The notes below the pieces were generated by a model. That model saw nothing but the letters and a program-made list of their open reading frames with translations, had not been told where the DNA came from and ran no database searches. From the NCBI RefSeq assembly GCF_901933205.1, contig NC_044582.1, positions 18,885,820 through 18,949,819 on the forward strand: a stretch of DNA of 64,000 bases, in the 5' to 3' direction. Shown piece by piece: positions 21,504 through 35,258 of this stretch. The translations under genes and the position numbers were made by a program. Positions within the stretch are counted from its first letter, which is position 1. Each line of letters opens with the position of its first letter. The stretch is from Camarhynchus parvulus (Eukaryota > Chordata > Aves > Passeriformes > Thraupidae).

Positions 21504-24500
21504 GTAGGGAAATGGAAAACTCCATCTTGTGACTGAGCCCTGTCGGGAAGGGAAATGTTTTTATGAAATCCAGGAAATTTGAGAGGGTTAAGGAGGCAGG
21601 AGGGGAAATTATCTGAATGATCTTTGACCTGTAATTAAGGGAAATATTAATGTCTGCCATGCAAAAGTGAACTTATTGAATGTTTGCACGGGCACTGAGT
21701 ACGTGAGGTGTTTTCCCAGGGCAGTATAGAGGAATGTGTAATAAAACAGCTTTGTAGATAAGTTATTGGCTGCTCTTACAAATAACTTAAGTAACTGTAA
21801 CCTGCTCAAAACCTTTTACAAAGAGTTTTCCGTTTCAGACTGGAATTTGACTCAAATGTTTGGTAAACTCCAGACCACCACCATTCTCCAGCAATCTCAC
21901 TGTTCTTCCTTTCTGTGTTTTCAATAAGGATTAGATTCCCTTAAAAGAAAATTGTCCCTGGTGTGGATTAATGAACACACACCAGCGAGCTCTTACATTC
22001 TTCCAAATGGAAAGTAAAACCTTATTACAGCAGACCTTGCTTACAAAGATGATTCAATCTGTGATATCTTATTTGTTTAGCTCTGCACGTGTGGTGTTTG
22101 CAGTCTGTCTGTGGGGCTGAGACCTGACCAGTTGTAAGTGATGGTTGTGCTTCAAACACACACTAGATCCCTACAGCAGCACCTCCTGTGTCCATGCAAA
22201 CTTCCCCTGAGAGGACAGGGAATGTCTCTGGGCTCCTTCACTCTGTCTCTGTAATCAGTGCCCTCATTAATCCCCTGTGTATAAGCTCTGGAATGAAACT
22301 TCTTTGCAATGGATAAAGTGGGAATTGAGTGTTGAAAATCCTGTGTCACCTTAAACTGCAATGACAGGATTAACATTCCTGGGGGACACTCACTCCTTTA
22401 AATTTCCTGCTCTTCTCTGATGTAAAGGAAGCTGAGCCTTCATCCTTGCAGCTCTCAGGGAGCCTCAGGTAACCTCTCACTGTCATGCTGGAAGGAAAAA
22501 CAAACTGCACCAGCCTGATGTGGAGAGATCCTTTGCTTGTGCTGGACCTCACTGCTAAAGGATTGAGCAGAGTCACTTCCACAGTGCACAAATCCGTGTT
22601 GGAAGCAGATTCCTTCTGCAGACCAACAGGAAAATCTGCAGTCCCTCTCCAAAGACAGGTTTTTGCCCAAAAGGGAGGCAGTTCAGTTTGCATTTGCTGT
22701 CTGTGAGCAGGAGCTGGCAGGCTGTGGAACAGCCCTGCGGCCAGGAGTGATGGATGGCTCTCAGGGCAGTGGCACTTCCACCCCACTCTGTGCACTGCTG
22801 CCAGGTCCTGCTGCACTCCAGCCTCTACGGATGTGCTTCCACAGCCCAGAGTGGCTGTTTTCCATCCCTTCCCAGGCAGGGATAAGTGCAGCCAGCAGTC
22901 CCTGGGTGCGTGCTCCGGCGGGATGGGCTGGGAGGGGGCTCTGCTGGAGTGTGGGCTGCTTTTAAGTACAGAATGTTTTAGGAACCAAATGACTTGTGAT
23001 GCCTACAGCTAATGCTGTGAGCTCTGAGGGCTCGGACACACCCAGCAGCTCTTACTCATGCATGCAAAGCACGAAGGGGATGTTATTGAAAATATCCCAT
23101 GGAGCCGTTGGGATGTGCACGTTCTGTGCTGCAGCACTCCATGGACTTCATAGCAAACAGCAAAAAAGGAGCATAGTCAGTGCACAGATGTGTTCTGTGG
23201 CTTTCCTCCATGCTGGTTAAACTCCTGGTGGTAGGGAGAGAGTTTTCTGGTGCCTTGCAGTGGCTCCAGCACATGGGGGCCCGTGGGACGCTGGCAGTGG
23301 CAGTTGGGAACAGCACGTCCTCAGCACTCTGAGCTCTCAGGAGGGCTTGAGAGAGCCAAGTCAGGAGAAATCCAGTGGGGAAAACACCAACCACAAAGCT
23401 TGACTTCTGGAGAACAGCTGGCTCCACACTGGGAATCAAAGCAAAGGTGGAGGCTTGCTCTTCAGTAAAATCCTGACTTCAGGGCTGTATCTCCCAGGGT
23501 AATTGCTGAGGGATGGGATGGCCAGGTTAAACTGGTATCCTGAGACAGGGAACTCATGTCATCAAGCTTTGCTGTCCCCACGTAGGAAGAATGGCTCACA
23601 ATGCAGAGGGCCCTGGTGCAGCCCAGCTGCTCAGGAGAGCTGTGTGGGTACTTGCTAATCTGCGAAGCTGATTGGTTTTGTACAGCAGCCTTTGGCTGTG
23701 ACACAGTGAAGATTTACTGAGCACAGCAAAGTGACGGTCTCCCCTTAGCAGGAATTCATTTTTACAAAACACGCTGCAAGATTTGGCTGCTTATGGAAAC
23801 AGGATGCACTTGGGGAAATTAACCTGATACTTCCCTTGTGTTTTATCCCAGTCTTTCTCTAATGTTCTTTGGTAAGTTTTGCAGAGTGGGTAGGTAGGGC
23901 TTGGCAACCTCTGCAACCTGCAGAGTGGATTTTCTGCAGTTCTTCTGCAGTTTCCAGTAAGTGCCCGTGGAAGAGTCATCCCCAGTCTCTGGACTAATAA
24001 CTGTTCATTTTGCATCAGATGCATTTGTCATTGGGAAAGTTGACCTAGCCAAAACAGCCAGCTTTGTCTTTGAGGCCTAACAGAGTTTATCTTCATTTCA
24101 CAATTTTTTTTTTTGTTATTATTAGCAGCTTTTGATTGATAGTGTTCCAAACAAGTTTGTTCTGTGCTCAGTTTGAATAATTTCTGCTGAACTTCAGTTG
24201 CCTCTATCTACAGGCCTTTGAGAATAGGAAAATGGTGGGATAGGGACAGGTTATGTAAAAAAGGCTCTTTGGCAGCAAAGCCAGAAATGTGTCACCCCTG
24301 CATGGCATTTTCTTAACTCCAGGTTTTCACACGGGAAATTGATTCCGCCTGGAGTGCAGCAGAAGGTTTGTACCAACACACAGGAACTTGCACATGATGA
24401 TTGTAATATGGTTAATAATGGGAGTTCCCAGGTAACTCCCATGAGCTTCAGTGGGAGAGCAGATCCCCATGATGCTGGGAAGGGATAACTGCAATAGGTG

Positions 24501-27500
24501 TTGCTGTTTCATTAGGTGCAGGCAGGGCCAGTATTAAGGGTAGGCAAAGTAGGTGGTTGCCAACTCCAGCAGAAAAGCAAATCTCGAAACGTTCCTTATT
24601 GTAATTGGTAGGAGGGATTTTTATTGTATTGTTAAGAAAATGAATGTGGGGGAGAAGCAGGACAAGAGAAAAGGCTCCTGGTTCACCTCAGGAAGGAGGC
24701 TGAGCTGGTGGTGTGTGGCACCCTGGCTCCCACGCTGCTCCGTGTTTTGCTGCAGGGGTGAATGTGAATGTGGCAAATTAGCTCTTCTGGGAAGGTCTTT
24801 GCCCGCTTCCAGCTCTCTGGGTGGAAACTTTCTGGGCTTTAGCTTTTGGAATTCACTTAGAAACACTGTCAGGTTCTTTGGGAGCAGGATGGTGGCGACC
24901 TTGTGGTGGCTGTCATTCCGGCTCAGCAGGAGCCCTGGGTTTCAGTGGGAAGCCTGCCCTCGTTTGCACAGAGACAGAAGCAGAGGTGGAACCACGGGGT
25001 CAGCACCAGACAACAAATTAACTTGACAAATGCTGCGACTCACTGAGCTGCAAATTACATCAACCCCTTTATTAATTTATATAACCCTGAGCATCCCCCT
25101 GGGGAGCGCTGGCTCAGCGCTTCTGAGCAGCCCTGGGGGTGCCCCACGCTCTGCTCCAGAGAGTGAGGGCTGAGCCTGTCCTGGTGCCGGTTCCTGCTGC
25201 TGTCCTGGTGCTGCCTTGGGCTCCCTTCTCCAGAGCAGGGAGTGCTCTGCTGGGTGCTGGTACTCGTGGGCACTCAGAGTGCATCTCCTCGGGAAGGGAT
25301 GAGCGCTCAGTCCCTCCCCACAGCATGGCAGCAGGGCCAGGCTCTCCTCTGGTGCAGCCAGTGAGTGACAGTGGAGGAAACTGCTGAGGACTCATCCTGC
25401 AATGCTCCTCTCTCATCTGCTAAATAAAAATCCCATGTGCTGTTGCTCTGCCTCACCTCCACTGAGTTTCGGCTTTCCTCAGTCGGTGGAAGTTAATGGC
25501 AAGTAAAGCCCCTTACATAACACCTCTCCATGGAGACTCTGCTCCCTTAATTAGGGATCTTCTCAAAAGTCAGCCTGCGTGACAAATTACCCACATGCAC
25601 ATGTTGGTGCTTTCAGCAGGGGAAGGTAAAATGAGGTTGATGACATTGGTTGTTGCAGGCAATGCTTAAGTGCTGCCCCAAGGTGACACAGTGCACCTCT
25701 GCCACTTCAGAGTGGTGGTGCCTCAGTTCCCTTTGTCCACTGCTGTCCCCAAGGTGGGCTGCAGTCACAGAGGGTGGGCTGCTGGGAGTTGGCACACAAG
25801 GAAAAGCTGATTTTTTCCAGGAAGTGGGATTTGCTGCTGGCTTTAAGGCATCTGAGCAGAGTTGCTGCTCTTTGCAGAGGATGATGGTGGGATGTCCTGC
25901 ACAGCCCAGTCCCCCAGCAGCTGAGGATGGGATGAGGACCAGGGCCCACCCTGGCTCAAGGCTGCACCAATGAGCTGGTGGTGGTGGAGAGCTGTGCCTC
26001 CATCACAGCATGGCAGGAGTGAATCCGTGCTGTATGCAGTGGTGGCTTGGAGCTCACTGGGGTGTCTGAGGCTCCTTTGAGATGTGACAGTGCAAAAAGC
26101 TTGTGTCCTTGAGCTGTTTGAACTTCCAGAGCTCTTTGGCTGAGAGGATCTCTGTGCCCTCCCTTGAGTGCACCCTGGGGCTGGGGGCTGTGCTGTCCCT
26201 GGAGCAGGTGCCATGGGTACAGAAATCTCAGCAGCCAGCTCGTCAGTCAGGTTTGCTAGGGAATTCTGGACTCACACAACTCTCCCATCCAACCCCAATC
26301 TTGCTCCATATTTGGACCCAGTTGACGTTTCTCAACATTTCTCCTCATGTGTTGCCACCAGCAAGGAAACTCCACCAGAGTGAATTGTGGTCTCCTTTTC
26401 TGTGCCTCCAGCTGTCCAGAGATGATTGGTAGTTATTACATAATCGCAGGATTGATGCACAAAAGGAATTGAATCCAGAGCTGTCCAGTTCTTTGTGTTT
26501 CTGGCACTTGGGGGACACAGGGAATCCCAGAGCTGAGGGTACCAGCAACTACTGGTCAGTCACAGCCCTTGGGATTGACAGAGCAGAGACTTCAAGACAA
26601 ATTTATGTCTTTGAGCTCATTCTAGCACTGGCTGTGACCAAAATGTCCTATTTGGTTGCAGGAACACTTTGTTTCTTTTTTTATGTGGCTGCAACTGCCC
26701 TGCAAAATGGGGGGAAAGCTCTGCAAAACATTACAGGAGTACTGGTGGGGTAAGATGTTGTGACACAATAGTGCTTTAATTTGTGGTTTGGTCTTCTAAA
26801 ATCAGATTTATTTGTTGCAAGATTTGCAGCAGTCATAGATATCAGTGAGCACAGGCAGTTGTATGTGATGGCAAAGGCTGCAGAGGCAAGAATGTCTTTG
26901 GTCTCTAAACTTCTGTAAATAGCACTTGAAAACTTTTGGTCATTGATAAAACAAGTCTTAAATTTTCTGTTTGTTTTGAACAGACAGAATACTGTGATAA
27001 AGGATATAATATCTCTTTTTGCATTGTTTTAGTGGTGCCTGTTTAGGAAACCAGTGCACAACCAGCAATCTCTTGGCACATGTTAAACAATCACCTACCT
27101 GTGTCTTTCACTGTTTTAATGTGTTTTTACTCAAGATAAAATACACCATTTTTTAAAAAAATTCTGATTATGTCATGAACATGACATTAAAAAACCTGTT
27201 GATAAGACCTGCATCATCAACTGTGGGCAGAGATCTTGTCCTTTTCTGAAAGAGCCCTCTCCACAAGGAAACCTTGTGCAAATCCCAACCTCCTTGACAG
27301 TGGAGTTCCTTCCAGAGAAGGCACAGGCCCTGCAGTAGCCATGAGGAACCTCTGTCCTGATGCTCTGCAGCTCCACAGCACGTAAGGAGATGGGAGCCAA
27401 GCCTGTGGGAGCACACCCACCTTCTCCTCGTATATTTTGATATTTTTAGCGCGGTGAAGTCTCAGTGTCCCTCATCTGTTGGGTACCACCATGTTCAAAA

Positions 27501-28417
27501 CAGCCCAGCCCCCCTGATAATGCAGTGTGAGGAATCCTTCCTGCAGGGGAGATTGCATTTTCGTTCAGGGCACTGGGATGCCCTGGTGAGACTGAGGCTG
27601 GATGAGGTGAGATGGTAGCGATAGCACCTCGTCTTTGCTCCTGAGCTGCAGCTCCTGCTGCTTCCTGAGGTGTGTCTGGACCATCAGTATTCCTGGAGCA
27701 GAACATCCTCCAGTCTTTTTCCCAAAGAGAAGTTTTCTGCTGGATTCTGAAGTGCCCATCTGTGTGGCTGAGCAGCGTAGGTGGCAAAAAAGGAGAAGAG
27801 GCTCTTCCTCAGGGTTCAGCTGTGCCTTGGTGGCCTGGCGGTGTTCATGGCTGGGTACCACCTCCTGTGTGGCACTCCTCTCAGCATTCCACTGGCATCC
27901 TGGTCCTGCAAGGAGCGAGCAGGGAGGTAAATCAGTAATTCTCCCAATTCCTCTCCATGGGATCCAGGTCCAACATAAACTTTCAAGATGATCCCTAGCA
28001 GGATTAAAGTCCTCCCAGAGCAGGCAGAGGCAAAGCTATTCAGCAAAACAAGGTCATGCTGCCTTTTTTGTGGTAAGCACAGGAATCAACAAAGCGCTGT
28101 TATATAACTTCTATTTATATCCCACTTGCTCACTAGCTGCAGGCACACAAGAGTAGCTGAGAAGGGAATTTAATGAGCTCTCAGGGCTTGCTCACCTTCC
28201 AGAGCGGGTAGGAGCCAGCTTGTTTTTGAAGTGCGTCAGCAAATGAAACTGGTGGTGGGTGGGTGGTTTGGGTAGGTGGACTGACTTGTTGCTATGGTTT
28301 TCTTTAATTCCTCTGTCTCTCAAGGAGATCTTACACTTTTTTTTTTCTTTTGGGGAGTCTGCAGACTTCCTTGTTTCTCACACCTACACCGCACTTGCCG
28401 GTTTGGTGGGGAATGGG

Positions 28418-28789
28418 CTCCATGATTCTGCCATGGAATATGGGCTCCATCTTCCTGCCATGGGCTATGGGCTCCATGATTCTGCCATGGGATATGGGAT
28501 CCATGCTCCTGCCATGGGATATGGGCTCCCTGCTCCTGCCATGGGATATGGGCTCCATCTTCCTGCCATGGGATATGGGCTCCATGATTCTGCCATGGGA
28601 TATGGGCTCCATCTTCCTGCCATGGGATATGGGCTCCCTGCTCCTGCCATGGGATATGGGCTCCATCTTCCTGCCATGAGATATGGGCTCCATCTTCCTG
28701 CCATGGGATATGGGCTCCATCTTCCTGCCATGGGATATGGGCTCCATGATTCTTCTCTGGGGAATGGGATGCATGCTCCTGCTATGGCT
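28418..28789. repeat. Minisatellite, 13-14 copies of a 27-bp unit
   Basis: The unit is built from ctgccatgggatatgggctc plus a variable heptamer-like segment. Three variants occur (catgatt, catcttc, c[ac]tgctc) in a mixed order. Because 27 is divisible by three, both strands stay open: nine-residue repeats such as MGYGLHDSA on + and ISHGRKMEP on -. The last copy is degenerate. There is no evidence of a coding role. Confidence 0.95.
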
Positions 28790-31723
28790 GAGCTGAGTGA
28801 CCCAGCCCTGTGTGTTCCCACAGGGATGCAGGAGGAACCCAAATCAGCTCCGTGCTGACAGCAGGGCAGACCCTGAGTCTCCCAGGCTCCCGAGGCCATC
28901 TGTGAGCCCAGACCCCACAGTGCTGTTTGTGCCTGTTGTTCCCCCACAGTCCCTCCACCAGTGTCACCTCATCCTTCCAAGGGCTCATGCAGGCTCTGGG
29001 AGGGTGTGAGGGAACTGTCTCTGTGTGAGGTGTGTTCTTGCTTTCTTCTGTAAGATGACTTTAAGTTGCATCAAGATTTTGGGTGTTGCAGTAGGAGAAC
29101 GTGCAGGATACAGGGGCTCTTCCTGGTGTAGTTGTGCTGCTGGTCTCATGTAAAGCTGGCTGGGACAGGCAAGCATTTCCACAGGTCAGGCTCTGTACAC
29201 TCATCACCCCCAAAAAACGTTCTCCCATAAGTGGGCAGAACCCTCAGCAAAGAGCAGAGCTGTGCAGGGTGGAGAGTGGATGCCCATGGCAGGGAGAGTT
29301 TGTCTTATTTGTGGAAAATAGAGCTGGGAAGTCCTCCTTCTGCTTTCGGGACAAAGTTTATTTTACAGTTTGCAAAAAAAACAGGCAACTGAGGTGTTCT
29401 GGCAGATTTTCCTTATGGGTTTATTTCAAACTGTGAAGTATGTTCAGTGTGAAATATTTCAGCTGCCATTTCCTTAAGCTATGCAAGACTAATGATATCC
29501 ATCACTCATGCCCAAAGTGATGGATCTCCAGCGAGCCAGGATGCACGAGAGATTGAGAGAGAGAGAGATTAGTGATATTTAAAATAAATAAATGAGAAGG
29601 GACCAAAAGCAGAGTTAGGTTGGAATTCTCTGCAGTGGAAGCCCTCACAATATGTTTAGGCAGAATGTAGAGGGTTGGCACTTGTGCTTAATTCAGTGCT
29701 TGTGTTAGTGCAGTTCCCCTTAAAATGTGGCTTGTTTGAAGTAGTCCAGCTCTAAGAAGTCTGGGGGTGGCAAACTTCCTGCAGAGATGAAGTAGCACAC
29801 AAGTTTTGCATTAGTTCGTGCTGGCAGCCTGGCTGGATAACCCGAGCAAGCTGAGGTCCCTGCAATGATTTCTCTCTAGTGTTGGAATAAAATGTCCTGA
29901 GCTGAAGCCAGATCACTGAGTTTTCTCCTCCTTCTGGAGGGACTTTCCTCTCTGCAATCTCCCTGGCTCGCCGAGTTCCCGGGGTATTTTCTGCTCACTG
30001 GCATTAGGGAAAACGGGGAAGGAGACAAGAGTTAAAGCAGTTTGTTTTAATTGCTGAGGTGTTTGCTGGGGCTCTGGTTTCCCTGGTCTCTCGGTAATCA
30101 GAAGCTTGTTTTGCTGGGGAATTCTTTGGGATGCGTTGGGATGGTCTGGCAGGGCTTGGTGGCTGATGAAACATCCAGGGGAGGGTGCGGCCCCGGGAAC
30201 GCTCCGAGCTCCGTGGGCTGACGGCAACCTCGGGGTGGCTCCTGCAGCCAAGGCTGCCTCAGGCCAGGCCACCCCTGCTGGGGGGAAACACAGCTCAGCA
30301 GAGCCTGCCTAAACCAGGGTTTTGCAAGCTGTTCCACAAGGAACAATCCCAGCGTTGTTCCTTTGGCTGGCAGAACTGTCCTGGCTTGGGGGCAGAGCCA
30401 GGTGACAGGATAGGGAGAGGTGTTCCCAGTAAAGGGGCAGCACACACAGCCCGAGCTGGCAAGGCTTTCAGAGGCAAGAGCTAGAAATCAGCTGCTGCCT
30501 GGTTTGGTTTTTTTCCCATTTAACAATCCTGCACTGGGCACAAGCTCACTCATCATTAAATTTACTGTGGATTAGTTACATTTAGAGTGGATTAGTTACC
30601 TGGGTGTGTCCTCTGTACACCTTACACAAAGGTACCGGACTGCTGTGCTGTGTGGTTTCACTCTCCACAGGACAGATGTCAGTTCTGCTGGCTAAAATCC
30701 AATTTGTTACCCGCTGCTGGTATGACAGACACGTTAAGGAGCATTTGTCCCTGCCCTGTGGTTATCCTGCCTCCATAATCCCTCCCCCCTGAACTCCTGG
30801 GGAGTTAGCTGAGCTTCTCTTCCACTCATCATTAAAAATTTTGTATATTACATATGTCAGAGGTCTTAGAATTAAATGTTAATGCCAGGAAATGTGCCCA
30901 TTCTTTGGTGATTTATTTTTTTTAATGTGGCTCTACAATCCAGCTTGTTAATGATTTGCAATATTTAAGAACATGCCAAAAACTACCCACCACAGAAAAT
31001 GATATTAATGCTGAATAAAAAGTCAGCAAGCAAAAATGGTATTTTCAGTTTAGCACGAAACGTTAGGTAAACATTTCACAGAGTATGTAAATAGTCAGAA
31101 GGGAAGAGGAGACCAAGTTCTTGGGAATAACTACAGAAGAGACACAGGCTTAAAAAAACATCAGTGACTGGAAGTTAGGGACATAAAGGGTGTTTCTAAC
31201 TGTTGTTAACCACTGGAACAGACCATAGAGAGATGTAGTTCATCATCTCTGACACTTGCTCAAGAAAGACAGGGTTATTTTCTCAAAATAACACATTAAA
31301 CACAGGCAGAGTCAGTGAGGGAGCTCGAGGGGCTGCTGGTGCTCCAGGGTGGGCAGGGTCAAGGTCCTGCAACTGGAGCTTGACCTTTGGTTTCTTTTCC
31401 AGAGAAATCCATCTCTGGATTTGCAGCTCTTCTTCTGCCCCTTGTGCTGTGCAGCAGGGGATAAAGTCATAGGTGATGATGGGATTCACTTACTGACCTC
31501 CTCTGGCCCAGGGGGATGCACTGGAGGAGCTGAGGTGGAAGGGGGCTGTCCTGCTGGGCATGAGGCTTCTGTCTGGAATCCCTTAGGAGCAGAGTTGGGT
31601 GATGGAGAGGAAAGGAAGTTATTCCACAGGTTTCCTGGTAGCTGGTGTTATCAGTTGATGTGCTCTGTGGTGCTTTAATCTGGATGATGTCAGGAGGAGC
31701 AGTGGTGTGGCTGCTTTGCAGGT

Positions 31724-31813
31724 GGGTTCTCCTTCCATCCCCCTGGAACAGTGAACATCAGTGAATGTTTGAAGGGGAAACTTCACTGTTTCAAGGGGAT
31801 GGAAGGAGAACCC
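31724..31813. repeat. Inverted repeat / hairpin, 32-bp arms
   Basis: The arm at 31724-31755 is the reverse complement of 31782-31813 with only two mismatches, separated by a 26-nt loop. It begins gggttctccttccatcc and ends ggatggaaggagaaccc. Weaker complementarity may continue outward. It could be the core of a palindromic DNA transposon or a foldback that forms in the pre-mRNA. Confidence 0.85.
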
Positions 31814-32207
31814 AGCACAGGCATCACTGTGCTGATGCACATCACTGCATCTGTGCAGGAAGTTGGTTGCCCCCTCCTTAGAAATGATGGGGAGCCCTGT
31901 GGTGATGTCCCTGCTCACAGTGTGTGTCTGTCCTGTCAGACACTCTTGTCACGTGGGGAGGGTCTGTGTTTCCTTCTGAGGCTGTATAATTAATCACCAT
32001 CTCATTATCCAGCCGTGTTCCTGTGCTCTGGAGATCAGCCGGGCTTCCCTGGGCTGGGGGCACTTGAAAAGCTCTTTGCTGAGCCTCAGTCCATGGGGCA
32101 AACCTCCCAGGCTGCTGTGGCCCTGCCATGGCTCCTGTGCAGGGCTGATGACTTGACAGACATTAACAATGCAAGGTTGAGATAAAATGCAGTTTCACAA
32201 TGTGTGA

Positions 32208-32465
32208 ATGCCAGAATGCTTTGGGTTGGAAGGGACCTTAAATATCATCTACTAGCAGTTCCCTGCCATGGGCAGGGACACCTTCCACTAGCCCAGAGTG
32301 CTGCAGCCTGGCCTTGGACACTTTAGGGATCTAGGGGCAGCCACAGTTTCTCTGGGACCCTGTGCTAGAGCCTCCCCACCCTCACGGGGAAGAATTTCTT
32401 CTCAAAATGCCATTTAACTCTGCCCTCTGGCAGTGGGAAGCCACTCCCTGTGCCCTTGTCACAAA
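32208..32465 (-). mobile_element. CR1 LINE 3' fragment
   Basis: It reads 'tttgggttggaagggacctt', 'gggcagggacaccttccact', 'ggggcagccacagtttctc' and 'acggggaagaatttcttct', the standard reverse complement of avian CR1 3' sequence. Confidence 0.87.
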
Positions 32466-35077
32466 TGCCTCTCTGGCCTTCACTGTCCATGTCTCCAGTA
32501 CCAGATGGGGCTGTGTCTCCACCACCTCTCAGACGGCTTTTCCCTACTGGGACAACCAGACACAGCCCCTATGGGCTCCTTATGGGACACAGTTCCCTGC
32601 CTGCAGCAGGTTTTTAGGAGCTCCCAGACTCCAGTGTGATGGTGAGTGTGTCCTCAGGGATGGCTGGTGTCAGATGCTGCAGTGCCAGGGCTATGTTTAA
32701 AGCTCCATTCCTCAAAATCCCACAGGAGTGTGGAGGTTGGCTGTTCCTCCACGCTTGCTCTTTCAGCAGCCTGTGGTTCCATGGTGTCTGTACACAAGCC
32801 AGGACCCCAGCAGACGGTGCTCTAAAATGGCCACTCGATTTCCGTTTTAAAAAGGGAGATTTCTCCACTTTCTGCTTGGAGGCTATATCTGTAAATAAGA
32901 TTTTAGGATTTCTGTCATAATTATCACCACCCGTTACCTGCTCAAGCGCAACTTGCAAGATCACACCTCTTAAAATACAGTATCTTTGGGAGCTGGCATG
33001 TGGTTGATTCATATGTGTGAAGGTGTTAGGCATCCTGACCTAAACTGAAACAATCATTTGGTGACACCCCTTCAGTGTATGCACAGCATGCACAAAAAGC
33101 TTTACTGGAAATGCTCCTTTCATTTGGGTTTTTTTTCTCTGAAGTGCAGTGGAAACTCAGTTAAAAAGCTTGAAAAGACGACAAAAATCAAGTCTGTCAG
33201 CAAGAAGTAATTACTCTCATAAAAGGTATTTCTTTGGTGAGGTTCATTAGAAAAAGGCTTTTCCTTCAGCACAGCTTCATCACAGGGAAATTCCTCCTGT
33301 CTGGGCTCTGCAGATGTGACAGCCAGGTCATGGCCATCGCTTCCTGACAGCCAAATTTTTCAGAAAGTGTTTGACCTTTTTAGAGCCTGTGGTTTCTGCT
33401 GGTCTATCTGTAAGTTATTGTTGTTGTTGTTACTATTGTAATCTTTGTAGAGTGAAATTTCCAAGATGTTCCTTGGATACAAACTCTTCCTTTCTCTGTC
33501 CTTGCACCCACCAAGTCACAGAGTTAGTTCAGGCTTGGCTGCCTCAATCCCCCAGTTATTGAGGGATTGTTGATCAGCCTCACCCCTTCACAGGGAAGAA
33601 TTTCTTGAATATAACTTATCTAAGTCAGCCCTCATTCAGTTTAAAGGCATGGGAAAACATTATGAGAAAACATTCAAATTGTTGATAGGAAGTCTTGGAT
33701 TGGATATTTTATTTTTGCTGTACCAATGCTAATAAATGAACTGGGCACATCACAGGCCCAGCAGTGTTTGGGCAGAGGGCACAGAGTCCTGCAGTGCTCT
33801 GGCAGCTCTGCTTTGCTGCGCTCTCTGGTGGGTGTCAGGAGGGGGTACTGCTGTGACTGGCTTTGGGATGTCTCTCCTGGGTTGTTCTCCTTTCCCTCCT
33901 CTCTGTTAATACCAGAAATGAACACAATCTCCACAGTTTACCTGAGGTGCTAAGGGCAGGTGGGAGGTACTGCAGTGGTGGGCGGGATATCTCCTGAATA
34001 TTGACCACGTTCTTTAAATAGCCATACTGCTGCTCAGCCTGTAATCAAAGGCACAGCTCTGGGAGTGTTCAAAGTCACTCCGTGTTCTCCGTGCAGCTGC
34101 TGGAGTGATCAAAGGCAGCAGCAGCCACGGCCCCGTGTGCTCCACAGCAGAGCGGGCAGGATATATTGCTGTTCCCATTTTAATTTGTTTTTTCAATAAA
34201 TCAGCCTTCATTCCTATTCATCATGTAAAGCTGTTGGATGGCGAGCCGCTGCAGAATGCTAACTAATTTCATAATGCTCTGCATAAGGTGACCCACTTAC
34301 AAGTTCATCCTTCAGTCGTGTTTAAGCTCTGGTCCTGATTTATGTAACAGCATATTGGTTTCATCAAGAGTTGTCTGATCACTCACTGTGTTGGCTCCTT
34401 CTTGACCTGTGCATGATTTGTATTCTCCTCGATTTTAGGGAGAACTTTCTGTCTCTGTGCACATATGTGCAGAAGAAGAGTAATAAACCTTCTTAAAAGT
34501 AGTCAGTGCTTTGAGTTTTTCTGTCACTTAAAGATATATTGGAGTGGGAACTACAAGGAGTTTTAAGGAGCCTGCTGCAGGCAGGGCAGGGGAGACTCGG
34601 AACGAGATGTCCCTCACGGCATCGCCCTCTTTGTACATTTTTGGACTGTGATTAACATTGGCTTTTGCCTGTTGTGAGTCACAGTCCCTTGGATTTGAGG
34701 GTGGGAAGGCAGGACAGTTCTTCTATATTTTGCCCATACCCTTTTGTTTCTGCACTGATAATCAAATTATAGGGAATTCCCTTCTCCTTACCTTAATTTG
34801 TGGTAATTACCTTATCTTCCTTGTTGAGAGTGAGGTGTGCTGCCCAGTTGTATCAGGCTGGTGTGATTTATTGCCCTCACTTCTCTTTAAACCTGCATTT
34901 GAAGTTGTTAATGAGGGACTTCACAATAAACTCCAAGTTTCCATTGCTGTGAGTTTCAGCGTACTGACAGCTAACGAAGCTGCCAGTCCTGCAGGATACC
35001 ACACAGTGCAGAAAGGTGGAATTGTCTGGATTCAGACTGTGTGTGGAGCTACAGATGCTGTTCCTTTTCTCTTGTAG

Positions 35078-35258
35078 CATTCCTTCTTCTGCCGACTGAC
35101 GGAAGATAAGAAGTCTGAGAAGTTCTTTAAGGTTTTTTATGACCGCATGAAAGTGGCACAGCAAGAAATCAAGGCAACTGTCACAGTCAACACCAGTGAC
35201 TTAGGAAACAAAAAGAAAGATGAAGACTCGGACAGAGATGTCCCCAACAGGAAAAGAG
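35078..35258 (+). CDS. ITPR1: ITPR1 exon with altered caspase-3 motif (EDSD)
   Basis: This exon is 181 bp: 60 codons plus one base, from [18 protein letters not shown] to DVPNRKR. The acceptor is cttgtag and the donor is gtaatc. It lies in the cytosolic region between the PKA sites and the channel. In mammals the segment after GNKKKD is DEVD, cut by caspase-3 during apoptosis; here it is EDSD (35222-35233). The rest of the exon matches the family closely, so this acidic linker has diverged locally. Confidence 0.97.

Larger units (their letters stand above)
21504..35077 (+). other. ITPR1: Longest intron in the window, 13,574 bp
   Basis: It holds a 27-bp minisatellite (28418-28789), a short GA repeat near 29550-29570, a 32-bp-stem hairpin (31724-31813), a CR1 fragment (32208-32465), a GTT/TTG run near 33415-33435 and AT-rich islands (notably 34170-34400). 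No coding exon is expected or seen between NTTIQ and HSFFCRL. The acceptor is ttttctcttgtag. Confidence 0.8.

Noticed and set aside
28259..28858. 199-codon + frame with MGYGLH.PA repeats
   Set aside because: Produced by the 27-bp repeat unit; the opposite strand is equally open, and the unique flanks have no homology.
21504..35077. A nested antisense non-coding gene such as mammalian EGOT, known from an ITPR1 intron
   Set aside because: No sequence signal of an exon or promoter on the - strand could be recognised.
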